A stretch of DNA of 17,091 bases, taken from assembly GCA_022578965.1 (NCBI GenBank), contig MU400976.1, positions 1 through 17,091 of the forward strand. The letters run 5' to 3'. The translations under genes and the position numbers were made by a program. The notes beneath the pieces were generated by a model. The model was not told the DNA's origin. It ran no database searches and saw only the letters and a list, made by a program, of their open reading frames with translations. This document shows, in pieces, positions 1 through 9,400 of this stretch. How positions within the stretch are numbered: position 1 is the first letter of the stretch; each line of letters opens with the position of its first letter. Source of the stretch: Xylaria sp. FL1777. Its lineage: Eukaryota; Ascomycota; Sordariomycetes; Xylariales; Xylariaceae.

Positions 1-165
1 TTTATTATTTATTTATTAAAAAATATTTTTTTTAATTTAATTAAATAATAAAAAATATTTTTTTTAATTTTTTTATATTTAATTAATTTTTAATCAATTA
101 TCAATCGATTATCAATTGATTATTTTTTTTTATACTTAGAATTTCTAAGTTAAAAAATTAAAATT
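1..165. repeat. End of an AT-rich (probably RIP-degraded) block
   Basis: Almost pure A/T sequence that ends abruptly near position 165, where normal base composition begins. No ORF is credible. It contains tandem TATCAATTGAT-like words at about 101-123 and a perfect inverted repeat at 134-150. Unlike the right-hand AT block, C here often follows T (ATCAATT repeated), so it may have a different origin or mutation history. RIP of a repeat is the usual explanation for such blocks in ascomycetes; that is inference. Confidence 0.6.
134..150. repeat. Small perfect inverted repeat
   Basis: ACTTAGAA (134-141) is separated by one T from TTCTAAGT (143-150), an 8+1+8 perfect palindrome at the inner edge of the AT block. 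It could be a transposon-end relic or chance in AT-rich DNA. No flanking target duplication was recognised. Confidence 0.4.
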
Positions 166-1147
166 ATCAAGTAGGTGGCTATTGGTTGGGTGGGGGGAAA
201 TTCTAATTCCTTATTGGCTATAGACCACCCCACTGGTCGGCTTGTTGCAGGGGTGACTGGTCACCTTATGTAACCACTCATTGCCTGGGAGGATCGGGAA
301 GCATCAGGCATAGTGTAGAAACAAACACCTTCTGATTGATTCCCTGCGCAGATCCGAAGTACCCAAGCTTTTGAGGATGCAATTTCAATTGTTGCCATCC
401 TGGCAGCGCCAATGCCGATTCGTTACTCGTAAGCGGGTCTGTCATCTAGATTTGTCAAGGGGTTCTGCGCCGTCCGGCTGCCGGTGAACATTTGTATAAG
501 AGGGACGCATAACATGGATCTGTTGTGTGGTTGAATAAAAGCTACCTATTGACGAGAAAAGCTATACTGCTCTCTATCCGGCCTCGAGGTGATTGATTGC
601 GTTTTCTTTTAACACTACATGCCTACCTAATTCATTAATAGGTTGCTTAGGTTTTTCTCTCTGTTTTGAAAGCTTGTTACCGCGTTACTGATGTAGTAAT
701 TTTGAGATATGCAGGGTCCTAAAAGGAAGAGATAGTGGATGCCTAATTTGGAATCTATGGGCCAATACCTACCCAGGGTAGCTTAGCGGATGGGGCGTGT
801 GGGACGGCATTTCTCGCCCCGTAGGTACTTATTAAGGTTACAGGTATAATGTCATATCAAGTATGAACATAATCCCTCTATTTTGACATATATGCACAAG
901 ATACCTAATAGACATTTAACTAAACGATGAAAGTAATCTAGTAGGTATTCTAATAGGTACTCGAAGCAGGTGATTGGTCCCTTTAACAAGGTGAAAAATT
1001 CTATAATCGTCACCTCGACACAGTCCTGAAATGAGATGTCAGGCATGCAATGCATTTTAGCATGGCAATTCAGAGAATACTTATGCCTCGAGTCCTAAAC
1101 GAATCGATATTTTGCTCAGGTGCTGACTTCTAGATAGCTGCGTCCTT
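166..1147. other. Intergenic region downstream of the MFS gene
   Basis: No convincing coding frame; the longest open frame (about 67 codons, minus, 852-1055) has no recognisable features. The stretch probably holds the 3' UTR of the minus-strand transporter at its right end. It contains a GGTGAC/GTCACC inverted repeat at 252-265, a CTACCC/GGGTAG inverted repeat at 769-781, and several dispersed TAGGTA/TACCTA words between 620 and 960. Confidence 0.6.
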
Positions 1148-2964
1148 TCAGCTTCCGTTTGCTTCTCCCTGTCCTTCAGGCGACAGCAGAGGCTCGGATT
1201 CTTTACGATTCACAATTATCTCGCTGTCGGGTGGCGCGAATCTTGAAAATAAGAGTATTAAAACTGCCACAATAGCGACGGCCTAGAGAAATGCTCAGTA
1301 CAAGCCAAAAGGTTCGAAGAGATGGAGAGCGTACAGCATTGCAGTAAAAGGTCAGGTATGCCTTTCCTATATGGGCGAAAGACGAATAGATAAATCCAAA
1401 CAATCCCATCGTCATTAGGCTCGCTGAGTACTCTACAAGAGTCATCGCTTGCAGCGCATCGGCCTTGCGGTCTGCCGGGACCATCTCCGTGAGCACACCT
1501 TTCGCCGCAGGTGCCGATCCGGATGCAAGCGGAAGCAAGGAGCCAACTAATATCATATTAGCCATAACACTGTTAGAAACTTGATGGGAAGAGTCCCATA
1601 CTAAGGTACATATGCCAACCTTGGCCGGCGAAGGCTGAGGATGCTGTGATTATCCCATCTACCAAAAGGCTCCCTCTCAGGAAGAATAGGTCGAATCCAG
1701 CACCCTGTACCACTTCAACAGGCGCTGGCGGTTTTGTTGGCTCTTCCTGGTCAGCTATGATTGCTGGTAAAGGATCGATATCGTAGGGATGCGTGGGGAG
1801 AGGCGAACCCGGCGGCGTGTCAGATAATGGCAGGTCTGACTCTTTAAACATGCTCCGTCCAAACGATATTATATGTGGAAACACGAACATCAGAAACAAT
1901 CCTCGCACCAGGGAATTGACCGACATAAGTAAACTGTTGTTCGTCGACGTGAAATCAAATGCTGACATCGAGTACAACTGGATCAAGGTCGGTGCATAAC
2001 CTGTTGCGAGGACCCCGGTGAAAATCCCAAGGGCCAAAAACAAGATTCCATAATGTTTCTTAGTCCGCCCGTCTGCTAATCTCATCTTCTGAGGTCCAAG
2101 AACCTTCAATGGACCTAAGAAACCCATGAGCCCCTTCGTTTTATGGCGATTATCGTCCGACGAGAGAACCTTTGGATCGATATACGGCACGAATGACAAG
2201 ACGTATGTGGTGGACACCAGAAAGGAAACCCCCGCAACCTCAAAGGGTGTCTTGATACCGAATTCTTCAGCTAGTACGCCGCCCACGATGAGCCCTAGCG
2301 ATACGCCAAGCATTAGCACTCCTTGAAGTCTCCCAAACATAGCAGTTCGATAGATGGGTTCGGTGATCTCTGCAACAATTGTATTCAAAATAAGAATATA
2401 ACCGGCAGGTCCTCCCCAAACCCCCGTTAGCTGACTCAGCTGCATAATGATGAGTCCAGTACGAGCCCCGATAACCAACGACGAGGTTTGGATAACGATG
2501 CGAATTGCGGGAAAAAAAGTCTGAATTGCCAGCGCCTTTTTCGGGCCATATTTTCTCATCTCCCAACCGGCAACAAATAAATTCGTGATTCCGCAGAGTA
2601 CAGTAGCACAGCCCATGATAGCGGTCTGAGTAGCAGCGCTGGCGTCGATCTCGTTGCGAGCGCAGCGGTCGCCTGTTCCTTCGTATGGCGGCGCATGTTT
2701 ATAGAATTCTTCACACACCATCATATGGAAAGTATAGAGCAGGCTACCAGGAATCAGAACAAAGACCGATTAACTAAAGTAAAAAAGAGAGATAGGGGTG
2801 TAAGAAACTTACGGGGTTTGTGTATAGCTGAATGAGAGAGAAATGATAAACCCGCCGAAGAGGACCAAGGTTGCTCGGGAGAAGAACGACAACTTCGACT
2901 TTGACTTCGTCGCTTCGTATTCTCCGTCCCTGAGAAGGGGTGTCGTCTCATCGTTGGAAGCCAT
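1148..2964 (-). CDS. Major facilitator superfamily (MFS) transporter, four exons
   Basis: Predicted 546-residue, about 12-helix membrane transporter; substrate unknown. Exons (minus): 2964-2813, 2743-1602, 1546-1335 and 1282-1148. Introns are 69, 55 and 52 nt, all GT-AG, and the phases agree. The start is the ATG at 2964 (MASNDETTPLLRDG), with A at -3 and G at +4; upstream there is only a TTG. A soluble N-tail of about 30 residues precedes TM1. A motif-A-like loop (EMRKYGPKKAL) follows TM2. YRTAMFGRLQGVLMLGVSLG resembles the fifth-helix region of drug/sugar-type MFS proteins. A long acidic-proline loop separates the halves, and exon 4 encodes the last helix and a short tail ending GEANGS. The fold assignment is firm. 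Export of a metabolite or drug is a family-level guess. No biosynthetic cluster is visible beside it. The second intron could instead be a 40-nt form using the GT at 1609. Confidence 0.86.
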
Positions 2965-3497
2965 TGGTTCCACGGCCAGGGCTCTCAACGTCTTGTCAGA
3001 GAGCGGCGCGCGGGGAGAGGAAACCAATTGACTTCTACGAGAGCCTCGTGATCTTGAAAAGGCGTCCGCTCCTAGAGAATACCGAAAATATCTCTATTTG
3101 GAGAATTCTTCTAGCTAAGCACACCATTCGCTGCGCCGTTTTAGTTCGCTTTAATACTACTAGCCGGCGTCTTCTGCTTCTTCAACCATCTTATCCACTA
3201 TGCCTATTTTGGCAGGTGGCCCGAGGTTCATAGCCGCCCCTTTTTGTTGGTCGAGATACCGGTAAGTGAGTCACCTGGCGTGCAACGGATATTATAACCG
3301 ACAACCATACAGCCAGTTGATAATCCAGGTGTTTATTGTATTACATGGGATCAGATCACTTTATCTACCCTTGCGACGGCGACTCAACTGCTGTGAACGA
3401 GGTCATTACTCCGTGTTAATGATAACAAAGATCTTATCAACAACATCCGCAATATAACTAGACTCGCTACAATTAACATGATAACAACTCTTCTCGG
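2965..3497. other. Upstream region of the MFS gene
   Basis: About 530 bases with no supportable gene. The part next to 2964 should hold the 5' UTR and promoter of the minus-strand transporter. Open frames here (for example plus 2940-3233) have no recognisable protein signal and partly mirror the transporter's first exon. No clear TATA box or operator was identified. Confidence 0.5.
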
Positions 3498-3725
3498 TTA
3501 TATCTCTCCGGAGTTAGTAGTATTAACCCCGCGTTTGCATGTAAAATAGTTTATCAAACTCATAAATATTGTCCTATCTCTTACCAAAGCCCTTCTTATT
3601 TCATACTGAATTACTTCATCTACACTAATACGCTTATCCGGGTGAACTTTCAACATGTCGCACAGCAGACTACAGTGGATCGACCTAGGGTTGAAGACGG
3701 TATGAGAATTTCGTCGTCTCGTCAC
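3498..3725 (-). pseudogene. Weak kinase C-lobe-like fragment
   Basis: A 75-codon frame opening with GTG rather than ATG contains LLCDMLKVHPDKRISVDEVIQ. This resembles the conserved segment near the end of protein-kinase domains (hydrophobics, then P.KR[IL]S..E.[LI]). None of the upstream kinase landmarks (HRD, DFG, APE) is present on this strand nearby, so if related it is only a fragment. A GTAAGA donor-like site follows IRRAL near 3585. It could also be chance similarity; confidence is low. Confidence 0.22.
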
Positions 3726-3808
3726 GCTGCTAGTCGCATTCTACGGCGTCGCGAAGATTATGCCTCGTCGACAAAGGTCCTCGTCTTTTGGGGGCTTCAC
3801 TGGTATTC

Positions 3809-4243
3809 TCAGTCGTCTTCCGTCACAATTCTTTTCCTGTTACCCTTATCGGACTCATCCGGATCCTTATCCGGCGCATCCGTGTTTCCGTCCCGGCTTT
3901 CAGACGCCTCTTCCGCAGCTAATTCCGGAGCGGCCTCGGAGTCCCACGTGCCATTCAAACGTCGGAATGTGTACGTGTCAATGCTCTCGGGGAGGAGGTG
4001 TGGAGCCTCATAAACTGTTTCCGCTGTTCCTAGAACTTCGTCCATGATCTTCTATACCCTCCCTTAAGAAAAAGTAGCATATATTTCGTGATCTAGCAGA
4101 CCCGCCGTGCCGGGTTTGGAAATCCTGAACAGGAAATTTCGCGGCGACTGGCTTTCCACGTCCTGCGTCTGCTGTGAACCAGAGGAAGCAGTTGTCTCTC
4201 GAGGATTCCCACTACGAAAACTTCTTATGAGACAACACCCCAT
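3809..4243 (-). CDS. Small acidic protein with MGCC N-terminus (hypothetical, spliced)
   Basis: Unrecognised gene. The ATG at 4243 (context AAGATGG) opens a frame beginning MGCCLIRSFRSGNP. Gly2 followed by two Cys is the classical arrangement for N-myristoylation plus palmitoylation, so attachment to membrane is a reasonable inference. The first exon would run 4243-4102 (47 codons plus one base). A 72-nt intron 4101-4030 (GTCTGC...TTCTAG) joins it in frame to TAETVYEAPHLLPESIDTYT and an acidic tail rich in D, E and K, ending at the TGA at 3809 for about 119 residues. Alternatives are acceptor 4036, or a further 44-nt intron 3843-3800 that moves the stop to 3741. A shorter model starts at 4045 (MDEVLG). 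Codon use in both pieces looks coding. It is divergent from the plus-strand effector-like gene. Confidence 0.42.
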
Positions 4244-4789
4244 CTTGAGTACCTAGAATATGGTCATCACCCCGCCTATCATGTCACATGACTTAGCACC
4301 TCTGAACCTTCATATGCTAGCCTTTCAACTAGCCTTCTAGTTAACTATATTGAGGGGACGTGAGCCTTTCTGGCAAGGCTTCGGGCAAGGCTATGGAGGT
4401 TGGGATCAAAGTCTACAATAGCCTGGACAAATAAATACAGTGCATGTTATTTACTACCTACGGTAGATACTTCCTAGTTAGGAAAAGCTTTTAATTTTGC
4501 GCCTCAGTTTTTAAAGCACGAAGAATTAATATCAAAGCACAAACCTAAACCTATAATAACAGTTCTCCCTACACCCTCTTTATAGTCAAGAAAAAACCAA
4601 CCAGGGCATTGCTGGCCCATTAATTTACCGCGCACCTTACTAATATTACCCTCTGCAAATGCTGGCAAGGATTATGGTGAGATATTACATGAAAAGGCAG
4701 CTAACAGCCATCTCGAAAAGGTATATCATCCTTCCTGTTTTTATTCTGTGTTATCATTGTGTCTTTATCTAAGCTAATTCCTTGAGTCA
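4244..4789. promoter_or_regulatory. Divergent promoter region
   Basis: 546 bases between two divergent genes. It holds the palindrome at 4279-4291, a direct repeat of GGCAAGGCT (4372-4380 and 4384-4392), and a TACCTA word at 4455-4460. A frame open from 4586 to 4720, without an ATG, could be spliced in phase to the downstream gene through a GTATAT...TTGAG intron (4721-4786). It could therefore be an unrecognised upstream exon rather than promoter. Confidence 0.4.
4279..4291. promoter_or_regulatory. TCATGT-C-ACATGA palindrome
   Basis: A perfect 6+1+6 inverted repeat containing a CACATG E-box-like core, placed between the divergent start codons. Such dyads can bind dimeric regulators (bHLH, bZIP or Zn2Cys6 types), but no specific factor can be named. 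A chance palindrome of this size is possible. Confidence 0.25.
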
Positions 4790-5525
4790 ATGAGCAAATA
4801 TCTCTCTCACATAATGGTAAGTGATATCATAAACGTTCTTTACTAATGCTTATTAACGAGGTTGGTATTAGTCCACTCAAGATATCATGGAAAATGCTGA
4901 TGTGGCGATTGAGTCACTAAGGGATTTTGTAGAAAAATTCACAACAGCGTTGAACGGACAACAAATCCCAGAACCTCTAAATGACTATGAAGTACGGATC
5001 CGCGAAGCCAGAACCCTTTTATCTAGAATCAAATTTAAACAAGATATTCATACGCCTAGTATTGCCTCAGCATTGAAGAATTTCGTGCAAGTAACACGGA
5101 AGCTTAGGGGCTGTTTTGGGGACGATGAGTCTCACATAACGTTGACCGATCAACAAGTCAGGGACATTATTTCTTACATGGGGGATTTGAATCAAGCCAA
5201 GGAATATCTACAGAGTCTGCATCCCGGAACTTCAATCACAGCCCAGGGCAATACGGCAGTGAGATCATTTCAAAGTAATGCCCCCTTGGGATCCTTGGGA
5301 TCCTTGGGGCGGGAACGGCTTCATAGCACAGCGATAAGCAATCGGGTGACAGATGGTGTTCAAATCAATTCGCTCATCAACGGAGATCCTGGCTTCCTAG
5401 GAAATTTCCCAGTTGGGCCAGTGACCACAGTTGCGCAAAGAAATGCACAGACCGATTCTGATGCGGAGGACACAGTTGTGCAAGGAGATGCGCGGACTGA
5501 TTCTGATGTGGAGGAAGAGGACTAA
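4790..5525 (+). CDS. Candidate NLR-partner effector: helical domain plus C-terminal motif repeats
   Basis: 226-residue protein from two exons: 4790-4816 (MSKYLSHIM) and 4872-5525. The 55-nt intron 4817-4871 has GTAAGT, ACTAAT and TTAG and is phase 0; a shorter model starts at 4887. Residues 1 to about 125 are predicted mostly helical and soluble (amphipathic stretches near residues 20-35, 47-62, 71-90 and 101-125) and match no domain I recognise, including HeLo. Residues 130-145 are SITAQGNTAVRSFQSN, which resembles the N-terminus of the downstream NLR. The tail is low in helix formers, Gly/Asn/Ser-rich and then acidic, with two 15-residue repeats (195-209, TVAQRNAQTDSDAED; 210-224, TVVQGDARTDSDVEE). 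Same strand as the NLR, 883 bases upstream. By analogy with HET-S-type partners I infer a signalling effector with an amyloid-like tail; lethality or membrane action is not shown. Confidence 0.7.
5232..5279 (+). other. Shared signalling-motif copy in the effector-like gene
   Basis: Encodes SITAQGNTAVRSFQSN (residues 130-145). It aligns without gaps to 6475-6522 in the NLR first exon: 8 of 16 residues identical, conservative I/V, T/S and F/I pairs, and 31 of 48 bases identical, including a nine-base run GGCAATACG. It lies directly after the helical domain, where linker and amyloid motifs sit in known NLR-partner proteins. Confidence 0.6.
5286..5308 (+). repeat. TTGGGATCC short tandem repeat
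   Basis: Two full 9-base units and a partial third encode LGSLGSLG in the linker after the shared motif. Unit-length changes here would keep the reading frame, so copy number may vary between strains. Confidence 0.75.
5426..5515 (+). repeat. 45-bp in-frame tandem duplication in the effector-like tail
   Basis: Copies 5426-5470 and 5471-5515 match at 38 of 45 bases, and all seven differences are transitions. Each encodes 15 residues with a [ST]V..Q[GR][ND]A..[DE]S pattern that loosely echoes the shared motif. Confidence 0.85.
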
Positions 5526-6408
5526 GCGAATATCATGGCATGGTATCCTGCTCTGGTTGCAGAGCTCTAGTAAGATTTATTGACCATGGCACACCTGATG
5601 TTTTAGAAAGTATGGGTTGTTAATGGGACGCACCGCTACATGCACCATCATGCAACTTGCTTTTGATAATAACTCCGGCTCAGTTTAATTCAAACCAATA
5701 AAGCAATTGAGCAAATCGTTTCAGAATCTTTAATCATATGGCTGATGGAGCGCTAAATGCTCAAAGCTCTAATAGCGTGTACTCCGCATTACCATTTCTT
5801 GCTACTTCGAAGCAGCGTACGACCTGTCTCAACATGATCTTTAACCACGGTCGATTGGTTTTCACCACGCTAACTCATTACCCTATTTGGACTATTTAGG
5901 GGGTGACTCCGCGGAGCTTCTCTCCTCCACATCATCATCGGGAATAGGCATTACAGTTGTGCCGTTCTATGATTATTTTTTACTACTATATAGCTTGCTT
6001 GCGAATGGTCCGCTGGTACCATACCTGCATCCTATTTTGGCACTTCATCTATCGCCGAATTTTACTTCGCCGGCGAACGAACAGGGGTATTGAGTTGCGA
6101 ACAAATCACAAACTTCGTATAGTCGCACCATATTGGTAGTTTCCATGCAGTGCTACCCAGGCTGCTCTCCGTAAAGCTACAGATCCCATGCGAGTCGTAA
6201 TTAGTTTACCCCCGCCTGAAAGTGAATCCCCCCCAGCCTCAATTTCATGGCATAGCCCCCCAACTCGACCTGCTGGTCACCATTATTTACTTATTTAATT
6301 TTTGAGTAATTTTTACTTCGTATTTCCCCCGTTCATTCTCCTACTCTTGTCTTCTTTCACACCGACTTGGGTTGGCCTATCTTCATCCCTACGGGGGGGA
6401 AGGATGTC
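5526..6408. promoter_or_regulatory. Intergenic region between effector-like gene and NLR
   Basis: 883 bases without a credible gene; the open frame at 5887-6093 lacks an ATG and resembles nothing. The first part should hold the effector 3' UTR. Close to the NLR there is an AT-rich TATA-like stretch (about 6288-6308) and then a pyrimidine-rich tract (about 6326-6360) before the ATG, an arrangement common in filamentous-fungal promoters. Confidence 0.5.
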
Positions 6409-9400
6409 ATGGACGACCTTCAATATTTTAAATATATACCCTCTACCATGTACTCAACTAAGGCTGTAAGTCAGTCAGTCTCTGCTACTGGCAATACGAC
6501 ACATGAATCTATCCAAAATAATGGTTTCATGACCATACATTATGCAGGTACATTGACACCTACACGGCTGGTTAGACTAACCTGGCGACGAGGGATTACT
6601 GGGAAATTTAGACCACTGTGACTTTGCATTGATCCTAGAAGAGCGACAGAGAAAACTTACCCCAGATACCTGCCGATGGATTACTGAGGAGCCTGAATTT
6701 CGAAACTGGCAGTCGGAAGGATATATCCTATGGATATTTGGGGGACCAGGTTCTGGAAAAAGCTTCATTGCTTATGTCCGTTTCTCATCCTCTCTCCTAC
6801 GACTATTACTTTCGCTAATGATTTATAGTACCTTTACGAGTATCTCGTTACGGAAGGCCAAATACCTTTGCACTTCTTTTTTGACTCAAAAAGTGCTGGA
6901 ACGAACATAAACTCGTTCAAGAAATTCTATCAGACTATTATCTACCAGCTATTGCAACAAGCATTAAGAAAACCTGAGATTACGAGGAAGAAGTGTTTTG
7001 ATATCGCCCGTCAGAGGCTGATACATGGTGACACGTCTTTAGCTACTCTGACGCAGGCTGTACGAGACCTGTTGAGTATCCTGGGATCAGCATACCTTCT
7101 GATTGATGCTGTTGATGAATGCACGGGCTCGAAAAAGGACGCTTTGGATGCTTGGTTGGGAGAAATTAAGCAGCTCCCAGGGGTGCGCACAGTCATCACC
7201 AGTCGCTCCCCACAGGATCTCCAAATTCTCGCCAACAATGCTCAGTGCATCGTCCTTAATCTCCCTTCACGCATTGCAAAGTCTAACCAAGACATACGAC
7301 TATTCATTGAGCACCGACTTCAAAATTCTGACAACCCTCAGTTTTCAGGGATGGGAGAAATCGCGGAACATGTCGCTGAGAAATCTAGTGTAAGCACTCC
7401 AGAGAATTGTTCAGTTACAGTCGGCTAAGTCAATTTAGGGAATGATCTTGTACGCAAGGCTTATGTTGGAAATTCTTGAACGAATGCCAGGGGACGAAGA
7501 AACATACAAGCAAGAGCTCAATAAGTTACCCACGGGCCTTAGCAATCTCTACGCGGAGAGGCTCAGTCGCGTTGCAGATGACAGTGAAACTATGGCATTT
7601 GTGAAATGCATATACCAATGGTTGGTAATGTGCAGAAGACCACAGCGATCGAGACCTCTGGGGTGTTGATGCTATTCGCAAAACCATCGAACGAACTGGA
7701 TCATTCATGATAGATCCAAAGAATTGCTTAAAAGGGCTACGAAAAGAAACTTTTAAGTATTTCTTACGAAAACACTGTCTGCCATTGGTGGAGATCCTGG
7801 ACAACAGTATAATTCGATTTGCTCACAACTCAGTTGCCCAGTTTCTCAAAGGAGAGGATATCGAAGGAGCAGGTAACACTTGCCCTGAGCGCTTTCAGAT
7901 CAAAGAGATAGATGGTCACGAGCATAGTACCATCATATCTATTACATTTCTTAGATGGAATCTCACTCAAGAAACATCAGCGTCCATGAACTACAAACAT
8001 TTGCGAGAATATGCCATTCTAGAGTGGCCAATTCACTTCAAACGGTCGGCCCAACAGATCATGCAAGATGAAAAAAAGAGAAACTTGATCTTATCATTCT
8101 GTCAGCAAGGAATCTTTCGGCCGTGGATGACTGCACGTGCAGAATTGGACGTTGCATTTCGCATCAATTTCGCACTGATAGGGGGTCCCATTTACCCAAC
8201 GCCACTGCATATTGCCGTATATTTCAATATCTGGGAGCTTGTTAGCTTATTCATAAAGGACATCAACATATCTGACGGCACTCAAAGCACCCCTCTACAC
8301 ATTGCTCCAGGAAGAAGCTCATTACAAATCATACACCTCATGATGAAATCCGGCGCGAATCTGGCTGCTGCTGATAGGAATGGCTCGTTGCCGCTGCATA
8401 GGGCTGTGCGTCGAGGGAAATGGGAGACTGTCGAGGAACTTTGTTCTCGTGATAGCACAGGGATTGATAAACCCGACAATTATAAGTTGACTCCATTGCA
8501 TATAGCGTGTCAATTCGGATGGACACATTGCGTTGAGCGTTTGGTCGCTCATAGTGCAAAAGTTATTACGGATGACAATTCCGATCAGACTCCGATTGCC
8601 GTCGCCGTTGAAAACGGACACTTTGAAGTCGTCCAAAGACTCCTCAAGTCTGATCCGGCCTTAATCGCCCACTGTGGTAGACCCCTGGTTGAAGCTGCGA
8701 GAAAAGGCTCGCTCAAGACTGTTAAGTTTTTATATGAGGAGGGCGTAAGGCTGGAATCCAAAGGTAATTTTGGACAGACTGCGTTACATAAAGCATGTAT
8801 TGCGCAAAACAAGGACCTTGTCGACTACCTACTCTCCAACCATATAGATCCTGATTCTGTCGATGATTCGGAACGAACACCTCTTTACTATGCAGCTGAA
8901 AAGGGGAACCTACACATTGTAAATGCCCTCATTGATAGGGATGCGAACGTGAATATCTTGGATCGACGACTGGAGACGGCGCTCTTTAAACCTGCAGGGA
9001 AGGGCCACATAGCCGTCGTCAAGAGGCTACTCGAAGCTGGCACGGACGCGACTATACTCGACATGTGGCAACGAACCCCTTTGAGATTTGCGGCCATGTA
9101 TGGCCATCATGAAGTGGTTCTCACCTTGTTCAAACAAACGGGAATCAAACAAGATATCCCGGACTGGAGGGGCCGTACGGTCTTGCATAATGCGGCTGCG
9201 CGGTTAAGGGAGGGCCAAGAAGTTGTCATTGACATTCTGTTCGAATACAAGGCAGCCGCAGGAAAGACGGACAAAGAGGGGATGACGGCTCTTCACGTTG
9301 CACTCTCACGCGAGAAGGGTGACCCGCCCCCCACTGCACATCTCATCGAACGACTCATCCATCAGAAAGTTCCCATAAATGCCCGTGACGCATATGGAAG

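Noticed and set aside
620..960. Possible telomere-like repeat from the AGG/CCT words
   Set aside because: The words are dispersed TAGGTA/TACCTA, not tandem TTAGGG units, and they occur in both orientations.
2126..2566. Extra frames on both strands inside the transporter
   Set aside because: They lie wholly within exon 2 of the MFS gene, which is supported across its length by helices and splice phases.
3642..4047. Two overlapping plus-strand frames of 95-123 codons
   Set aside because: They are mirror frames of the minus-strand MGCC/acidic gene; their Pro/Ser/Arg bias comes from its Asp/Glu/Gly codons.
5887..6139. Short plus-strand frames between effector-like gene and NLR
   Set aside because: The longer frame lacks an ATG, neither has domain similarity, and the composition is that of the surrounding non-coding DNA.
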